The notes under the pieces: generated by a model
What the model saw: only the letters and a program-made list of their open reading frames with translations
Told to the model about the DNA's origin: nothing
Databases searched by the model: none
Position numbers and translations under genes: made by a program
From: DATDAW01 sp036525185
GTDB lineage: Bacteria > Verrucomicrobiota > Verrucomicrobiia > Chthoniobacterales > DASVRZ01
Length of the DNA stretch: 64,000 nt
Assembly (NCBI GenBank): GCA_036525185.1
Contig: DATDAW010000012.1
Span: forward strand, 40,923 to 104,922
Direction: 5' to 3'
Shown: positions 32,680 to 42,674 of the stretch, in pieces
How positions within the stretch are numbered: position 1 is the stretch's first letter
Layout of the letters: each line of letters begins with the position of its first letter

Positions 32680-35573
32680 CCCAGATACCTCCGTAGATAT
32701 TTGCCTGTCTCGCTTTGGTCACAACGGGCCACCTGCTCGGGAGTGCCTTCGGCGACGATTTGCCCTCCGCCGGAGCCGCCTTCGGGACCCAGGTCGATCA
32801 CCCAATCGGCGCATTTGATGACTTCCAAATTGTGCTCGATGACGATCAGCGTATTTCCCGACGCGCGCAGCCTGAGAAGCACCTCGAGCAACTTCTCGAT
32901 GTCGGCAAAATGCAGGCCCGTTGTCGGTTCGTCCATGATGTAAACCGTTCTTCCAGTGGCTCTTTTGGCGAGTTCGGTCGCTAGTTTTACCCGCTGTGCC
33001 TCGCCGCCGGAAAGCGTCGTTCCACTCTGTCCAAGACGCAGGTATCCGAGGCCGACCTGCTCCAGGGCTGTCAATTTATCCGAGATCGCGGGCACCTGGC
33101 GGAAAAAACGGCTCGCCTCATCAATGCTCATGTCGAGCACATCAGCGATGTTTTTGCCCTTGAAAGTCACTTCCAGCGTCTCGCGATTGTAACGCTTGCC
33201 GCCGCAAACCTCGCACTCGACATATACATCCGCCAAAAAATGCATTTCGATGCGGATCATGCCGTCGCCCTGGCAATTTTCGCAACGACCGCCTCGAACA
33301 TTGAAGCTGAAACGGCCTGAGTTGTATCCGCGAATTCGAGACAACGGCAGCCCTGCAAACACCTCGCGAATCGGCGCAAACGCTCCAGTGTAAGTCGCTG
33401 GATTTGAACGCGGCGTCCGGCCGATCGGCGTCTGGTCGATGACAATGGCCTTATCCACCTGGTCGATGCCCGCAATGGCTTTATGCATTCCAGGCCGCTC
33501 TTTGGCGCGGTAAAATTGGCGAAAAAGCGCCCGACGCAGGATGTCATCGACGAGCGTGGATTTGCCGCTGCCGGAAACGCCAGTGACGCAGGTGAATAAC
33601 CCGAGTGGAAACGCGGCGTTGATATTCTTGAGGTTGTTTTCCTGCGCGCCGGTGACGGTGAGCCATCCGACGGAATGCCTTGCATCGGCCAAAAGATCCT
33701 CGCGCGGGCGGAACCGCTCCTTGGGAATGGCAATCCGCTGGCGTCCGCTCAGGAATGCGGCAGTAAGAGATGTTTCGTGCTTAACCAGCTCAGCGAAGGT
33801 GCCTTCCGCCACCAAATACCCTCCGCGTGGACCGGCGCCCGGGCCGAGATCCAGAATGTAATCGGCGGCACGAATCGTGTCCTCGTCATGTTCGACGACG
33901 ATGACGGAATTGCCCAGATCGCGCAGGCGCCGGAGCGTGCCGAGGAGCCGCTCATTGTCGCGCTGGTGGAGCCCAATCGAAGGCTCGTCGAGAACGTAAA
34001 GAACGCCCGCCAAACCGGAACCGATTTGGGTGGCAAGCCGGATCCGCTGGGCCTCGCCCCCCGAGAGTGTGCCGCTTTCGCGATTCAAGGAAAGGTAACC
34101 GAGCCCGACTTCCCGGAGGAATCCGAGCCGGTTGTGAATTTCGCGCACAACTTCCTCAGTGATGGTCACTTGCTGCGGCGTTAAGTGCAGTTCTTCGACA
34201 AACTTGACCGCTTCATCAATGGTTTGCTGGCAGAAGGTGTGGATATTGAGAGCCGCATCTTTTGAACGGACGGTTACGGCCAGTATCTCCGGCTTAAGTC
34301 GAGCGCCGCCACAAGTCGGGCATGGACGGCGCGACATGAATCCACGCAGTCGATTCTTCGTGAATTCACTTTCTGTTGTCTCGTAAAGCCGCTCCATTTG
34401 CGGCACGACTCCCTCAAAGGCACGATTCACGGATTTGCCATTGGCGTTCATTTTCATCGGGATCGCCCGGTCCCCGGTTCCGAAGAGGACAGCTTCACGG
34501 AAATGCTCTGGCAACCGAGCCCACGGCCGATCAGTTGGCACTTTAAAGTGCTCTACGAGAGCGCTTTGCAGAGTTCGATAATACGCCAGCATCCGCTTCG
34601 TGCCTTTGCTCCAGGCCGTGATTGCGCCGCCATCGAGCGATTTAGCGGGATCGGAAATGAGCAAATCGGGATCGATCACCTGCCGGGTGCCAAGTCCGTG
34701 GCAATCCGGGCAGGCGCCAAGGTGGCTGTTGAAGGAAAAGTGTTTGGGGGTTGGCGGGATCATCGTGAACCCGGTCCGTGGATTGCAGAAATTGGTCGAA
34801 AAAATCGCTTCATCCCATTGTTCGGAAGGCGCGCTCGAGGGCTGTGACAAGAGTCGGAGCTGGTTCTGACCCCATTTCAGCGACGTTTCGACGGAATCCG
34901 CCAGGCGCGCGCGAATTCCTTCCCGAACGACGAGTCGGTCCACGACGACTTCGATTGTGTGTTCTGCGTCGCGGGCGAGTCGCAGCGGCTGTTCGGAGGG
35001 TGGGGTGTTCAAATCGACCATCTTGCCGTCGACGCGCGCACGGACAAATCCTTCGCGTTTCACTTTCTCGAGAACATCGCGGAACTCGCCTTTTTCACCC
35101 GCCACGAGCGGTGCCAGCAAGATGAGCCGCGTGCCTTCGGGATTTGCGAGGATTTGATCGACAATTTGTTGCGGAGACTGTTTCCCGACTGGCTCGCCAG
35201 TTGCCGGGTCGTGCGGTTCTCCCACCGACGCGAAAAGCAGGCGCAGGTAATCGTAAATTTCTGTCGTTGTTGCAATTGTTGACCTCGGGTTCGCTCCGGA
35301 GGACCTCTGTTCGATGGCGATTGCAGGCGACAACCCTTCGATAAAATCGACATCCGGCTTTTGCATTTGATCGAGAAACTGCCGCGCGTACGCGGATAAA
35401 CTCTCCACATACCGCCGCTGCCCCTCGGCATAGAGCGTGTCGAAAGCGAGCGACGATTTACCGGAACCGCTCATGCCCGTGATAACAACCAGGCGTTCCC
35501 GAGGGATTTCCACCGTCAGGTTTTTCAAGTTGTGCTGGCGGGCACCGCTGATTTTGATAGTCTGAGCTGGCAT
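32676..35573 (-). CDS. uvrA: Excinuclease ABC subunit A
   Basis: A full-length 965-residue damage-recognition ATPase of nucleotide excision repair. The first P-loop is GMSGSGKSS (33-41) and the second is GVSGSGKST in the C-terminal half. The ABC signatures are LSGGEAQRIRLATQIGSG and LSGGEAQRVKLATELAKR. The zinc modules are CPDCHGLGTR-type, CPTCGGARLKPEILAV and CEVCGGKRYNRETLEV. UvrA dimerises and loads UvrB on damaged DNA. No uvrB is nearby. The start ATG (MPAQTIKISGARQHNLKN) is the family norm. Confidence 0.97.
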   Translation of the reverse strand: MPAQTIKISGARQHNLKNLTVEIPRERLVVITGMSGSGKSSLAFDTLYAEGQRRYVESLSAYARQFLDQMQKPDVDFIEGLSPAIAIEQRSSGANPRSTIATTTEIYDYLRLLFASVGEPHDPATGEPVGKQSPQQIVDQILANPEGTRLILLAPLVAGEKGEFRDVLEKVKREGFVRARVDGKMVDLNTPPSEQPLRLARDAEHTIEVVVDRLVVREGIRARLADSVETSLKWGQNQLRLLSQPSSAPSEQWDEAIFSTNFCNPRTGFTMIPPTPKHFSFNSHLGACPDCHGLGTRQVIDPDLLISDPAKSLDGGAITAWSKGTKRMLAYYRTLQSALVEHFKVPTDRPWARLPEHFREAVLFGTGDRAIPMKMNANGKSVNRAFEGVVPQMERLYETTESEFTKNRLRGFMSRRPCPTCGGARLKPEILAVTVRSKDAALNIHTFCQQTIDEAVKFVEELHLTPQQVTITEEVVREIHNRLGFLREVGLGYLSLNRESGTLSGGEAQRIRLATQIGSGLAGVLYVLDEPSIGLHQRDNERLLGTLRRLRDLGNSVIVVEHDEDTIRAADYILDLGPGAGPRGGYLVAEGTFAELVKHETSLTAAFLSGRQRIAIPKERFRPREDLLADARHSVGWLTVTGAQENNLKNINAAFPLGLFTCVTGVSGSGKSTLVDDILRRALFRQFYRAKERPGMHKAIAGIDQVDKAIVIDQTPIGRTPRSNPATYTGAFAPIREVFAGLPLSRIRGYNSGRFSFNVRGGRCENCQGDGMIRIEMHFLADVYVECEVCGGKRYNRETLEVTFKGKNIADVLDMSIDEASRFFRQVPAISDKLTALEQVGLGYLRLGQSGTTLSGGEAQRVKLATELAKRATGRTVYIMDEPTTGLHFADIEKLLEVLLRLRASGNTLIVIEHNLEVIKCADWVIDLGPEGGSGGGQIVAEGTPEQVARCDQSETGKYLRRYLG

Positions 35574-35652
35574 TGGGAGCTTTGACTCGAATTTTCAACC
35601 AAAGCACAACCCCATTTCTGCCTCCAGCCTATTCTTCTCGTCTGCCGAAACC

Positions 35653-35904
35653 ATGACCGAGCCTTCCGCACAGCCGTCGCCTCCGGGCAGTTTCGACGAA
35701 TTGATCATCGAATACCGCAAGCTGCGGCACGATGTGAACAATTCACTCGCTGCGATGATGGCGCATGCGGAACTTGCCGAGCGACGCCCGGACTATGTTC
35801 CGAAACTCATCGAAATTGTGCTTGAGCGCTCACAGTTGACAGTTGAGCAAATGGCGGTGTTTCATGAGAAAATGGAAAAATTCAAAATCGCCAAGGGTAG
35901 GTAG
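35653..35904 (+). CDS. Small DHp-like (histidine phosphotransfer-type) protein, unknown
   Basis: An 83-residue, two-helix protein. Its first helix, EYRKLRHDVNNSLAAMMAHA (residues 20-39), looks like the dimerisation/phosphoacceptor helix of a sensor kinase, with His26 followed by D-x-N-N as in many H-boxes. The second helix is KLIEIVLERSQLTVEQMAVF. No ATPase or sensor domain follows. It is 23 nt upstream of the metallo-beta-lactamase gene and probably co-transcribed. A stand-alone phosphotransfer or dimerisation module is inference. Confidence 0.7.
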   Translation: MTEPSAQPSPPGSFDELIIEYRKLRHDVNNSLAAMMAHAELAERRPDYVPKLIEIVLERSQLTVEQMAVFHEKMEKFKIAKGR

Positions 35905-35927
35905 AAGCTCGACGACAGAAGTCCAAA

Positions 35928-37376
35928 TTGGACACTTATGAGCTTTCTCCTTTCACTTCCCGCCTTTCGCGCTTTACTGAGCACACTTTGCCCAAGTTAC
36001 TGAGATTCACTAACTTAACCCGCGACACTGAGATCGGCGCAAATTGTTACTTCCTGGAATGGGGCGACAAACGGATTGTTATCGACAGCGGGATGCATCC
36101 GAAACTTGAAGGCTGGGATTCGTGTCCTGATTACACGCCCATCGCTGACTTCGACCTCGACGCGATTTTTCTAAGTCATGCCCACCAGGATCATGTTGGG
36201 ACGATGCCTTTGCTTATGCGCCAACAGCCACGGGCCAAGGTGTTTATGACATATCCAACTGGTCGACTGGGCGACGTGATGCTGCATAATTCCGTCAACG
36301 TCATGGTCCGCCAGCGTGAAGAAACCGGAAACCCTGCTTATCCACTGTTTACCCATCGGGAGGTCAACAATGTGGTTTCGCGATGGTCGTATATTCCGCT
36401 CCGGCACCAGATGAATCTCGAGGGTGACCGCGCAGTCCCTGATCCCGAGGAGCTTACATTCGAAATGATCGACGCCGGTCACATTCTAGGCTCGGCGGGC
36501 ATCATTTTCCGATTCGGCGGGCGCACTGTTCTTTACACCGGCGACGTGAATTTTGGCAACCAAACGCTTAGCCAGGCGGCAAAATTCCCGGAAAAAGACA
36601 TCGACGTTCTCGTCATTGAAACCACCCGTGGAGACAATCCGACGGCGCCGGCCTGGGCCCGCGAGGCCGAGGAAAAACGTTTCGGTCAAGCCGTGTGTGA
36701 AGCCTTCGATCGTGGAGGATCAATCCTCATTCCGGTCTTCGCCATCGGTAAGACGCAGGAAATTTTGACCATCCTGCACAAAATGCGTTGCGCTGAACAA
36801 CTGCCGGATTCTGTCCCGATCTACATCGGTGGTCTCAGCGCGAAAATGACAATGATTCATGACGAACTGTCCCGGGGAGTGCCGCGCCAACACGCTGGGT
36901 TGCAGCTGTTGGACACGGTCGCGCCGTACATCCTCGGCGGTAAGGAGGCTCAGAACGCCTCGCCTGGACGTGGCAAGATTTTCGCCATTTCAAGCGGCAT
37001 GATGACTGAGAAGACGCTGTCCAATGTTTTCGGCCGCAAGTTCCTGAGTGACAAAATGCATTCCGTTTTCTTTGTCGGCTACGCCGATCCCGAGTCGCCG
37101 GGCGGCAAGCTTCGGGTCGCTCCGCATGGCAGCGAAGTCATCCTCGACAAGGATGAACCACCGGTGCGCGTCGATGCCTCCCTTGAAAAATTCGACTTCA
37201 GCGCGCATTCGGGTCGCGAACAGATTCTAGATTACATCCTGCGTGTCCACCCACCTGTGGTCATCCTGGTCCATGGCAGCAAACAGGCCGTTGCCTGGTT
37301 CGAAACGCAGCTCCGGGAAAAAGCCTCGGATATCAAGGTCATCGTCCCGGCACCGGGCGTGCAGATCGAGATCTAA
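35928..37376 (+). CDS. Beta-CASP metallo-beta-lactamase-fold ribonuclease-like protein
   Basis: A 482-residue protein with the MBL core motif HAHQDH (84-89), plus IDAGHILGSAGI, VLYTGDVNFG, FDFSAHSGREQ and VILVHG as the further metal ligands. A beta-CASP insert interrupts the MBL domain (LIPVFAIGKTQEILTILHKM). This is the architecture of CPSF73-like nucleases (archaeal aCPSF, bacterial YSH1-like), not of RNase J. The start is uncertain: a TTG at 35928 is used here, but the homologous part begins near LLRFTNLTRDTEIGANCYFL. It likely processes RNA in the cytoplasm. Confidence 0.87.
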   Translation: MDTYELSPFTSRLSRFTEHTLPKLLRFTNLTRDTEIGANCYFLEWGDKRIVIDSGMHPKLEGWDSCPDYTPIADFDLDAIFLSHAHQDHVGTMPLLMRQQPRAKVFMTYPTGRLGDVMLHNSVNVMVRQREETGNPAYPLFTHREVNNVVSRWSYIPLRHQMNLEGDRAVPDPEELTFEMIDAGHILGSAGIIFRFGGRTVLYTGDVNFGNQTLSQAAKFPEKDIDVLVIETTRGDNPTAPAWAREAEEKRFGQAVCEAFDRGGSILIPVFAIGKTQEILTILHKMRCAEQLPDSVPIYIGGLSAKMTMIHDELSRGVPRQHAGLQLLDTVAPYILGGKEAQNASPGRGKIFAISSGMMTEKTLSNVFGRKFLSDKMHSVFFVGYADPESPGGKLRVAPHGSEVILDKDEPPVRVDASLEKFDFSAHSGREQILDYILRVHPPVVILVHGSKQAVAWFETQLREKASDIKVIVPAPGVQIEI

Positions 37377-37379
37377 GGC

Positions 37380-39263
37380 TTATTCAGCCCTGACAATGCC
37401 GTCGTCGAGCCAGTTGAAGCGGTCCGCGAGTAGTTCTTGAGCGAGTAGGTAACCCTGGGTGTCTGTGTTGCTGTGCAGGCCGTCGAGCGCGGCACGGATG
37501 CGAAGACGGGCATTTCGGCAGAAATAATCGGCAAGCGGCACCGCGCTGCGGTTTTCGTCATCGAAGAGGCTTTGGGCGCGGGCACACGTGGTTCCGATCG
37601 CGAACAATTCCGCGCCAATGACGACGCATCTACCTAGCAAAAGCTGACGATGCTGCAATGCGGGACCAAATCGCACCATGGCATGGAAAAGCGTCCGGGC
37701 GATGCGCCGCGCCGCGCGTGAGGCCGCATCGAGATGGGCCGCCAGGACCGGGTGGAACTTGCCTCCGGATGAACGCGAGGGCATCCACTGGCGCGGATAC
37801 CACCCCGCGTAGAATAGTGTGGCGCGCGCGGCGACTTTGAGCCGAATGGAAGATGGCAGGCGCGAATCCATCGCCGGTGCGCAGACTTTCAGGTGCGGAT
37901 CGAGCGCCTCACGGGCGATGAATAACCGCATGATCTCGCTTGATCCTTCGAAAATCGTGTTGATCCGGCAGTCGCGCAAAAACCGCTCGACGGGAATGCC
38001 GGGTTCGCCGCGCGCACTCAGTGATTGGGCTGTTTCGTAGCCGCGCCCGCCGCGTATCTGCATGGTGTCATTGACGATCCGCCACGTGGCTTCCGTCGCC
38101 CACATTTTGCAGAATGCCGCTTCGAGTCGGACGTCGGTTTGTTTGTCGCGATCGACCAGGCTCGCCGCGAAGAGCGTCATGGATTCCATTGCAAACGTGT
38201 CGGCCGCCATGTGCGCGAGCATTCCGGCGACGGCAGCGTGTCGCCCGATGGGCGCACCCCATTGTTCACGCTCGCGCGCCCACGCCCGGGAAATTTCCAG
38301 GCAACGTTTCGCCAGACCTGTGCACGCGGCAGGCAGCGTTAGCCGGCCGGTATTGAGCGTGGTCAATGCCACACGGAGACCTTTTCCTTCGGCTAGAAGA
38401 AGGTTCTCGCGCGGGACTCGGACGTTGTGAAACCGCAGCACCGCATTGTAGAGCGCTTTCAATCCCATAAACCGGCATCGATGTGCTACTTCGACGCCCG
38501 GCATGTCCATTTCCACGATGAACGCGCTGATTTGCTCTTTGGCATGTCCATTGACGATTTTCGGCGGCGTCCGGGCCATCACCACGATTACGCTGGCCTT
38601 GACGCCGTTCGTGCACCAAAGTTTTTCGCCGTTCAGCGTGAAACAGGAACCGTCCGCGTCCGGTTCCGCATGGGTCGTCATCCTGGCTGGATCGGATCCG
38701 GCGCCGGGTTCGGTAAGGGCGAATGCCGAGATCTCGCCGCGTGCGACGCGCGGAAGATATTTTCGGCGTTGTTCTTCATTGCCGAAAAGCAGGAGCGGCT
38801 GGGGCACACCGATGGATTGATGTGCTGAAAGCAGCGCGGTCAGATTTCCGCACCAGCTTCCAAGGAGCATGGCAGCCCGGCAATAATTCGTCTGCGACAG
38901 GCCGAGGCCACCAAATCGGTGTGGAATCTTGATACCGAATGCGCCGAGCCGGGCAAGACCGTGAATTACATCCTCCGGAATTTCACCTGTTCGGTCGATC
39001 TCGTCTGGATCGGTTTGATCGCGTAGAAACGCTTCCAGGCGTGAGAGAAAGGCATCGCCCTGGTCGCGATCTTCGTGCGACTGCGCAGGATAGGGGGCAA
39101 CGGTCCCAAGATCGTAGCGCCCCATAAAAAGACCGGCGGCAAAGCCGCGATCGCTTGCCTCTTCACGGGCCGCTTCGGCGATCTCCAAAGCGGCGCGCTC
39201 GCCTGGAGACAGCTTCGAGGTGTCGATCGTATCGGTCTCCACGGGAGCGGAATCAGCTTTCAT
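37380..39263 (-). CDS. Acyl-CoA dehydrogenase
   Basis: A 627-residue flavoenzyme for the first step of beta-oxidation. The N-terminal half has ALTEPGAGSDPARMTTHAEP, the FAD/substrate region, and GLKALYNAVLRFHNVRVPRE, then NLLL. The catalytic base Glu lies in INTIFEGSSEIMRLFIAREA. An extra C-terminal helical region of about 180 residues makes it longer than the usual 380, as in VLCAD-like enzymes. It is the last gene of the lipid operon and its start overlaps the fadB/J-like gene end by 11 nt. Confidence 0.92.
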   Translation of the reverse strand: MKADSAPVETDTIDTSKLSPGERAALEIAEAAREEASDRGFAAGLFMGRYDLGTVAPYPAQSHEDRDQGDAFLSRLEAFLRDQTDPDEIDRTGEIPEDVIHGLARLGAFGIKIPHRFGGLGLSQTNYCRAAMLLGSWCGNLTALLSAHQSIGVPQPLLLFGNEEQRRKYLPRVARGEISAFALTEPGAGSDPARMTTHAEPDADGSCFTLNGEKLWCTNGVKASVIVVMARTPPKIVNGHAKEQISAFIVEMDMPGVEVAHRCRFMGLKALYNAVLRFHNVRVPRENLLLAEGKGLRVALTTLNTGRLTLPAACTGLAKRCLEISRAWAREREQWGAPIGRHAAVAGMLAHMAADTFAMESMTLFAASLVDRDKQTDVRLEAAFCKMWATEATWRIVNDTMQIRGGRGYETAQSLSARGEPGIPVERFLRDCRINTIFEGSSEIMRLFIAREALDPHLKVCAPAMDSRLPSSIRLKVAARATLFYAGWYPRQWMPSRSSGGKFHPVLAAHLDAASRAARRIARTLFHAMVRFGPALQHRQLLLGRCVVIGAELFAIGTTCARAQSLFDDENRSAVPLADYFCRNARLRIRAALDGLHSNTDTQGYLLAQELLADRFNWLDDGIVRAE

Positions 39264-41385
39264 GGAATCGTGTGTTGTCTGCGGCGTGCCGCCGCAGCAA
39301 ATCGCAGGGTTCGTACCGGATGCCTTCCACCGCGGCGAGCTCCTTCAAATCGTCCACAATGACCCCAGTTCCCCGGGCGTCGATTTCGCGGAGCGGGCCG
39401 CCGCGGAACGGCGCGAAACCGGCCCCCATCACCATGCCAAAATCCACGTCGTCCGGGCTGGCGACGATCTGTTCCTCGACGCAACGTGCGGCTTCGTTGA
39501 GCATGAGCAGCGTCATGCGGCGCTGAAGTCCCGCACGGTCAAGCGAGGCGGCGTGGTCGTTTTCTCGGAAACCGGTGATTTTTGGATTCGGTTTTGGATG
39601 TTCTTTACGGTGATCGATGTAGAAGCCTTTTCCGGATTTGCGCCCGAGAAATCCCGCTGCGATCAGGCGCGGCAGCACAGAAGGCATCGACAAATGGTCG
39701 GGCAATGCCGCAACCAGGGATTCCACGACGTGCATGGAGACGTCCGCGCCGATTTCATCGATCAGTCGCAACGGTCCCATTGGCATTCCGAAATCCAGCA
39801 TCGCCTCGTCGATTTCCTCGGTTTTGGCGCCTTGGACGAAGAGATTTCCCGCTTCAATCAGATAGGGCAGCAGGACACGGTTGACGAGAAAACCGGGGCT
39901 GTCCTTTACCAAAAGGGGCAGCTTGCCAATACTTTGCACGAACTTGAGCGCCTCATTGATCGTGTCCCGCCGGGTTTGCGGACCGGCGATCACTTCCACG
40001 AGCTGCATGCGGTGGACAGGATTGAAAAAATGCATGCCTACGACGCGACCTGGGTCGTGGGTAGCGGAGGCAATTGCTGCGATCGAAAGCGCGGAGGTGT
40101 TGGTGGTGAGGATGGCATCCGGCGGCGCGCTGGCGTCGAGTTCGGCAAAGAGCTGTTTTTTAAGGTCGAGGCGTTCCTCGGCCGCTTCGATAATGACCCG
40201 AACACGCGACATGGGGAAAGGTCCTGCTGTCGGAGAAATGCGATCCAGCGCATCACGGGCTTCGAGCTTCGTCAACAACCCGCGATGAACACCATGCTCG
40301 GTCAGGGAGGCGATATTTTGCATTCCAGCGGCGATGCGATCCGGGGAAATGTCGCGCATCAGCACGCGATGCTCGCGCGCCGCAAGCCATTGGGCGATTC
40401 CGGAACCCATGACGCCAGCGCCGATGACCGCGACACGGTCGTTTTCTTCGCTCCCGATTTTCGATGCGACCGCATCCGAAATCGAGAGCGAAGGGAAGGC
40501 GTCGGCGGTGATTTTTTTCGCCCGTTCCTGGAGGAAAAAGAGGCGGACGAGGTTCCGGCAGGTCTCTGTGGAGGCGAGCTCCAGAACGGCATCGCGTTCA
40601 CGGGCGAAGGACTGCGGATCGTGTCTCGAGGTTCCGGCATGGCTGACGACTTCCAGAGCTTTAAGTGGAGCGGGATAGTGGCCGCGGGTTCTGGCGAGCA
40701 GGCGAGTCCGGGTTGCCGGCGTCACTGCCGCACCGACGAGGGGATGGATCGCGGACGTGTCCACGTGCAGGAGATGATGGCGTTTCCCTTTTCGCGTGAG
40801 TTGCTGAGCTGCTTCGACAAGCATCTCGGGGTGGACGAGCACGTCAATCATCCCAATCCCGAGCGCTTGCTTTGCTGAGAGAACCTTGCCGTTGAGGATG
40901 ACATCGAGTGCTTTCAGCACGCCGATCAGTCTGGGCAGGCGCGTGGAACCACCCCACGCCGGCAGAATGCCGAGGCTAACTTCCGGGAGACCAATACGAG
41001 TCACGTGATCGTCTGCCGCACAACGATGGTCGCAGGCGAGCGCGAGTTCGCATCCGCCGCCCACACACGCGCCGTGAATCGCCGCGACAGTGGGGATTCT
41101 CAGGTGCGCAACCCGCGAGAAAACCGCTTGTCCCTGCTCGATGTACGCGCGCAAGTCGTTCGAATCGTTCGAGACGAGCGCGTTCAAATCCGCGCCGGCA
41201 ATGAAAATGCGGGGTTTTGCCGAGGCAAAAATGACGGCTCGGACGCTGGATTCGTGTTCGACAAAATCGAGATGCCCGTTGAGCTGGTCGAGGGTGTCGC
41301 GGTCCAGGAGATTAGCGGACGACTGCGGACGGTCAAATGTCAGCGTGCAAACGTTGTCGCGGATTTCTCGAGAGATGGTTTGCAT
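39253..41385 (-). CDS. fadJ: Bifunctional enoyl-CoA hydratase/3-hydroxyacyl-CoA dehydrogenase
   Basis: A 710-residue fusion. The N-terminal crotonase half has IFASAKPRIFIAGADLNALV and AIHGACVGGGCELALACDHR, the oxyanion hole. The C-terminal NAD-dependent half has AVIGAGVMGSGIAQWLAARE and the catalytic VGMHFFNPVHRMQLVEVIAG region. It performs hydration and oxidation in fatty-acid beta-oxidation with the adjacent thiolase. The frame is open further upstream, but the ATG at 41385 (MQTISREIRDNV), 5 nt after the thiolase stop, is the natural start. FadB or FadJ naming is by similarity only. Confidence 0.9.
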   Translation of the reverse strand: MQTISREIRDNVCTLTFDRPQSSANLLDRDTLDQLNGHLDFVEHESSVRAVIFASAKPRIFIAGADLNALVSNDSNDLRAYIEQGQAVFSRVAHLRIPTVAAIHGACVGGGCELALACDHRCAADDHVTRIGLPEVSLGILPAWGGSTRLPRLIGVLKALDVILNGKVLSAKQALGIGMIDVLVHPEMLVEAAQQLTRKGKRHHLLHVDTSAIHPLVGAAVTPATRTRLLARTRGHYPAPLKALEVVSHAGTSRHDPQSFARERDAVLELASTETCRNLVRLFFLQERAKKITADAFPSLSISDAVASKIGSEENDRVAVIGAGVMGSGIAQWLAAREHRVLMRDISPDRIAAGMQNIASLTEHGVHRGLLTKLEARDALDRISPTAGPFPMSRVRVIIEAAEERLDLKKQLFAELDASAPPDAILTTNTSALSIAAIASATHDPGRVVGMHFFNPVHRMQLVEVIAGPQTRRDTINEALKFVQSIGKLPLLVKDSPGFLVNRVLLPYLIEAGNLFVQGAKTEEIDEAMLDFGMPMGPLRLIDEIGADVSMHVVESLVAALPDHLSMPSVLPRLIAAGFLGRKSGKGFYIDHRKEHPKPNPKITGFRENDHAASLDRAGLQRRMTLLMLNEAARCVEEQIVASPDDVDFGMVMGAGFAPFRGGPLREIDARGTGVIVDDLKELAAVEGIRYEPCDLLRRHAADNTRFHES

Positions 41386-41390
41386 AGGGA

Positions 41391-42674
41391 TTAAGTCCTT
41401 TCCAGCCAAAGCGCAGCGCCCTGCCCACCGCCGACGCAAAGCGTTACAAGAGCGCGATTTGCGCCGCGACGTTTGAGTTCACGGAGCGCGGTGAGCACGA
41501 GCCGTGCGCCGCTCGCGCCGATGGGATGGCCCAGAGCGATGGCGCCGCCATTCGGGTTGAGGCGCTCGGCGGGCAGTTTACCGAGCGGCCGCGTCCGCTC
41601 CAGTGCGGCGCGGGCAAATTGCTCAGATTTCAGGCATTTCAAGACCGCCAAAACTTGAGCGGCAAAAGCCTCGTTCATTTCCACAAAATCGACGACGTCG
41701 AGCGTGAGACCGGACCGTTGGAAGAGCCGGTTCATCGCAAAAACCGGGCCCAACCCCATGCGTGCTGGATCGCACCCTGCGACTGCATAGTCACCGACGG
41801 CGCCGAGCGGCTCAAGACCGAGTTGGTCTGCCCGGCGCTCGGACATCGCCAGCAACGCGACCGCGCCGTCGGTGATTTGGGAGGCATTCCCGGCGGTCAC
41901 GGTGCCAAATTTGGGATCAAAGACAGGCTTGAGTTTTGCCAACGCGTCGAAGGTCTGATTTGCGCGGATACCGTTATCGGCTGTCACAGCTCGGCTGGAA
42001 TGAGGGGAATACACGGGGCAGATTTCGGCGGCGAATTTTTCGACGGCGTCGGCAGCGCGGCGATGACTTTCGAGGGCGAAGACGTCCTGCATTTCACGGG
42101 TAATGCCGTGTTCCCGAGCCAGGAGTTCTGCGGTTTCGCCCATCTTTAAACCGCTGATGGGATCGGTCAGGCCGAAATTGAGGCCAGCCTGTGGCGAAAA
42201 ATCGGAGGGTTTGAGCGCGGCGGCCGCAGTCAGTTTCTGGATGGCGTTACGAGCTCGGGTGATGGTTGCGAATTTCTGCGCGGCTTCCGCTTTAAAAAAG
42301 CTCGGGATGCCGGACATGCTTTCCGTGCCGCCCACCACAAACACGGATCCGCGCCCAACCATCATTCGCTCTTGCGCGGTCGCGATCGCCTCCACTCCTG
42401 ACGCGCAGTTCCGATGGACGGTCGCGGCCGGAACATCTCGGGGAATACCAGCGCGCAAGGCGATGACTCTGGCTACGTTAGGGGTTTCCATCGGCTGGGC
42501 GACGCAGCCGAAAATGACTTCATCGATGGAGTCGGGATCAATTCCCGTGCGGGTAAGCAGGGCATCGACTGCAATTCTTCCCAGGTCGTCGGCGGTGAGA
42601 CCGGCGAGATCGGTACCCAATTTGCAGAAGGGCGTCCGAACGCCATCCACAATCATGAAGCGCCCATCAGACAT
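41391..42674 (-). CDS. fadI: Acetyl-CoA acyltransferase (thiolase)
   Basis: A 427-residue thiolase. The nucleophilic Cys90 sits in RNCASGVEAIATA. The catalytic His is in NEAFAAQ and in GGAIALGHPIGASGARLVLT. The proton-transfer Cys is in VTLCVGGGQGAALWL. It cleaves 3-ketoacyl-CoA to acetyl-CoA in beta-oxidation. Its length and the FadJ-like partner fit the FadI type. It overlaps the upstream ligase gene by 8 nt. Confidence 0.92.
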   Translation of the reverse strand: MSDGRFMIVDGVRTPFCKLGTDLAGLTADDLGRIAVDALLTRTGIDPDSIDEVIFGCVAQPMETPNVARVIALRAGIPRDVPAATVHRNCASGVEAIATAQERMMVGRGSVFVVGGTESMSGIPSFFKAEAAQKFATITRARNAIQKLTAAAALKPSDFSPQAGLNFGLTDPISGLKMGETAELLAREHGITREMQDVFALESHRRAADAVEKFAAEICPVYSPHSSRAVTADNGIRANQTFDALAKLKPVFDPKFGTVTAGNASQITDGAVALLAMSERRADQLGLEPLGAVGDYAVAGCDPARMGLGPVFAMNRLFQRSGLTLDVVDFVEMNEAFAAQVLAVLKCLKSEQFARAALERTRPLGKLPAERLNPNGGAIALGHPIGASGARLVLTALRELKRRGANRALVTLCVGGGQGAALWLERT

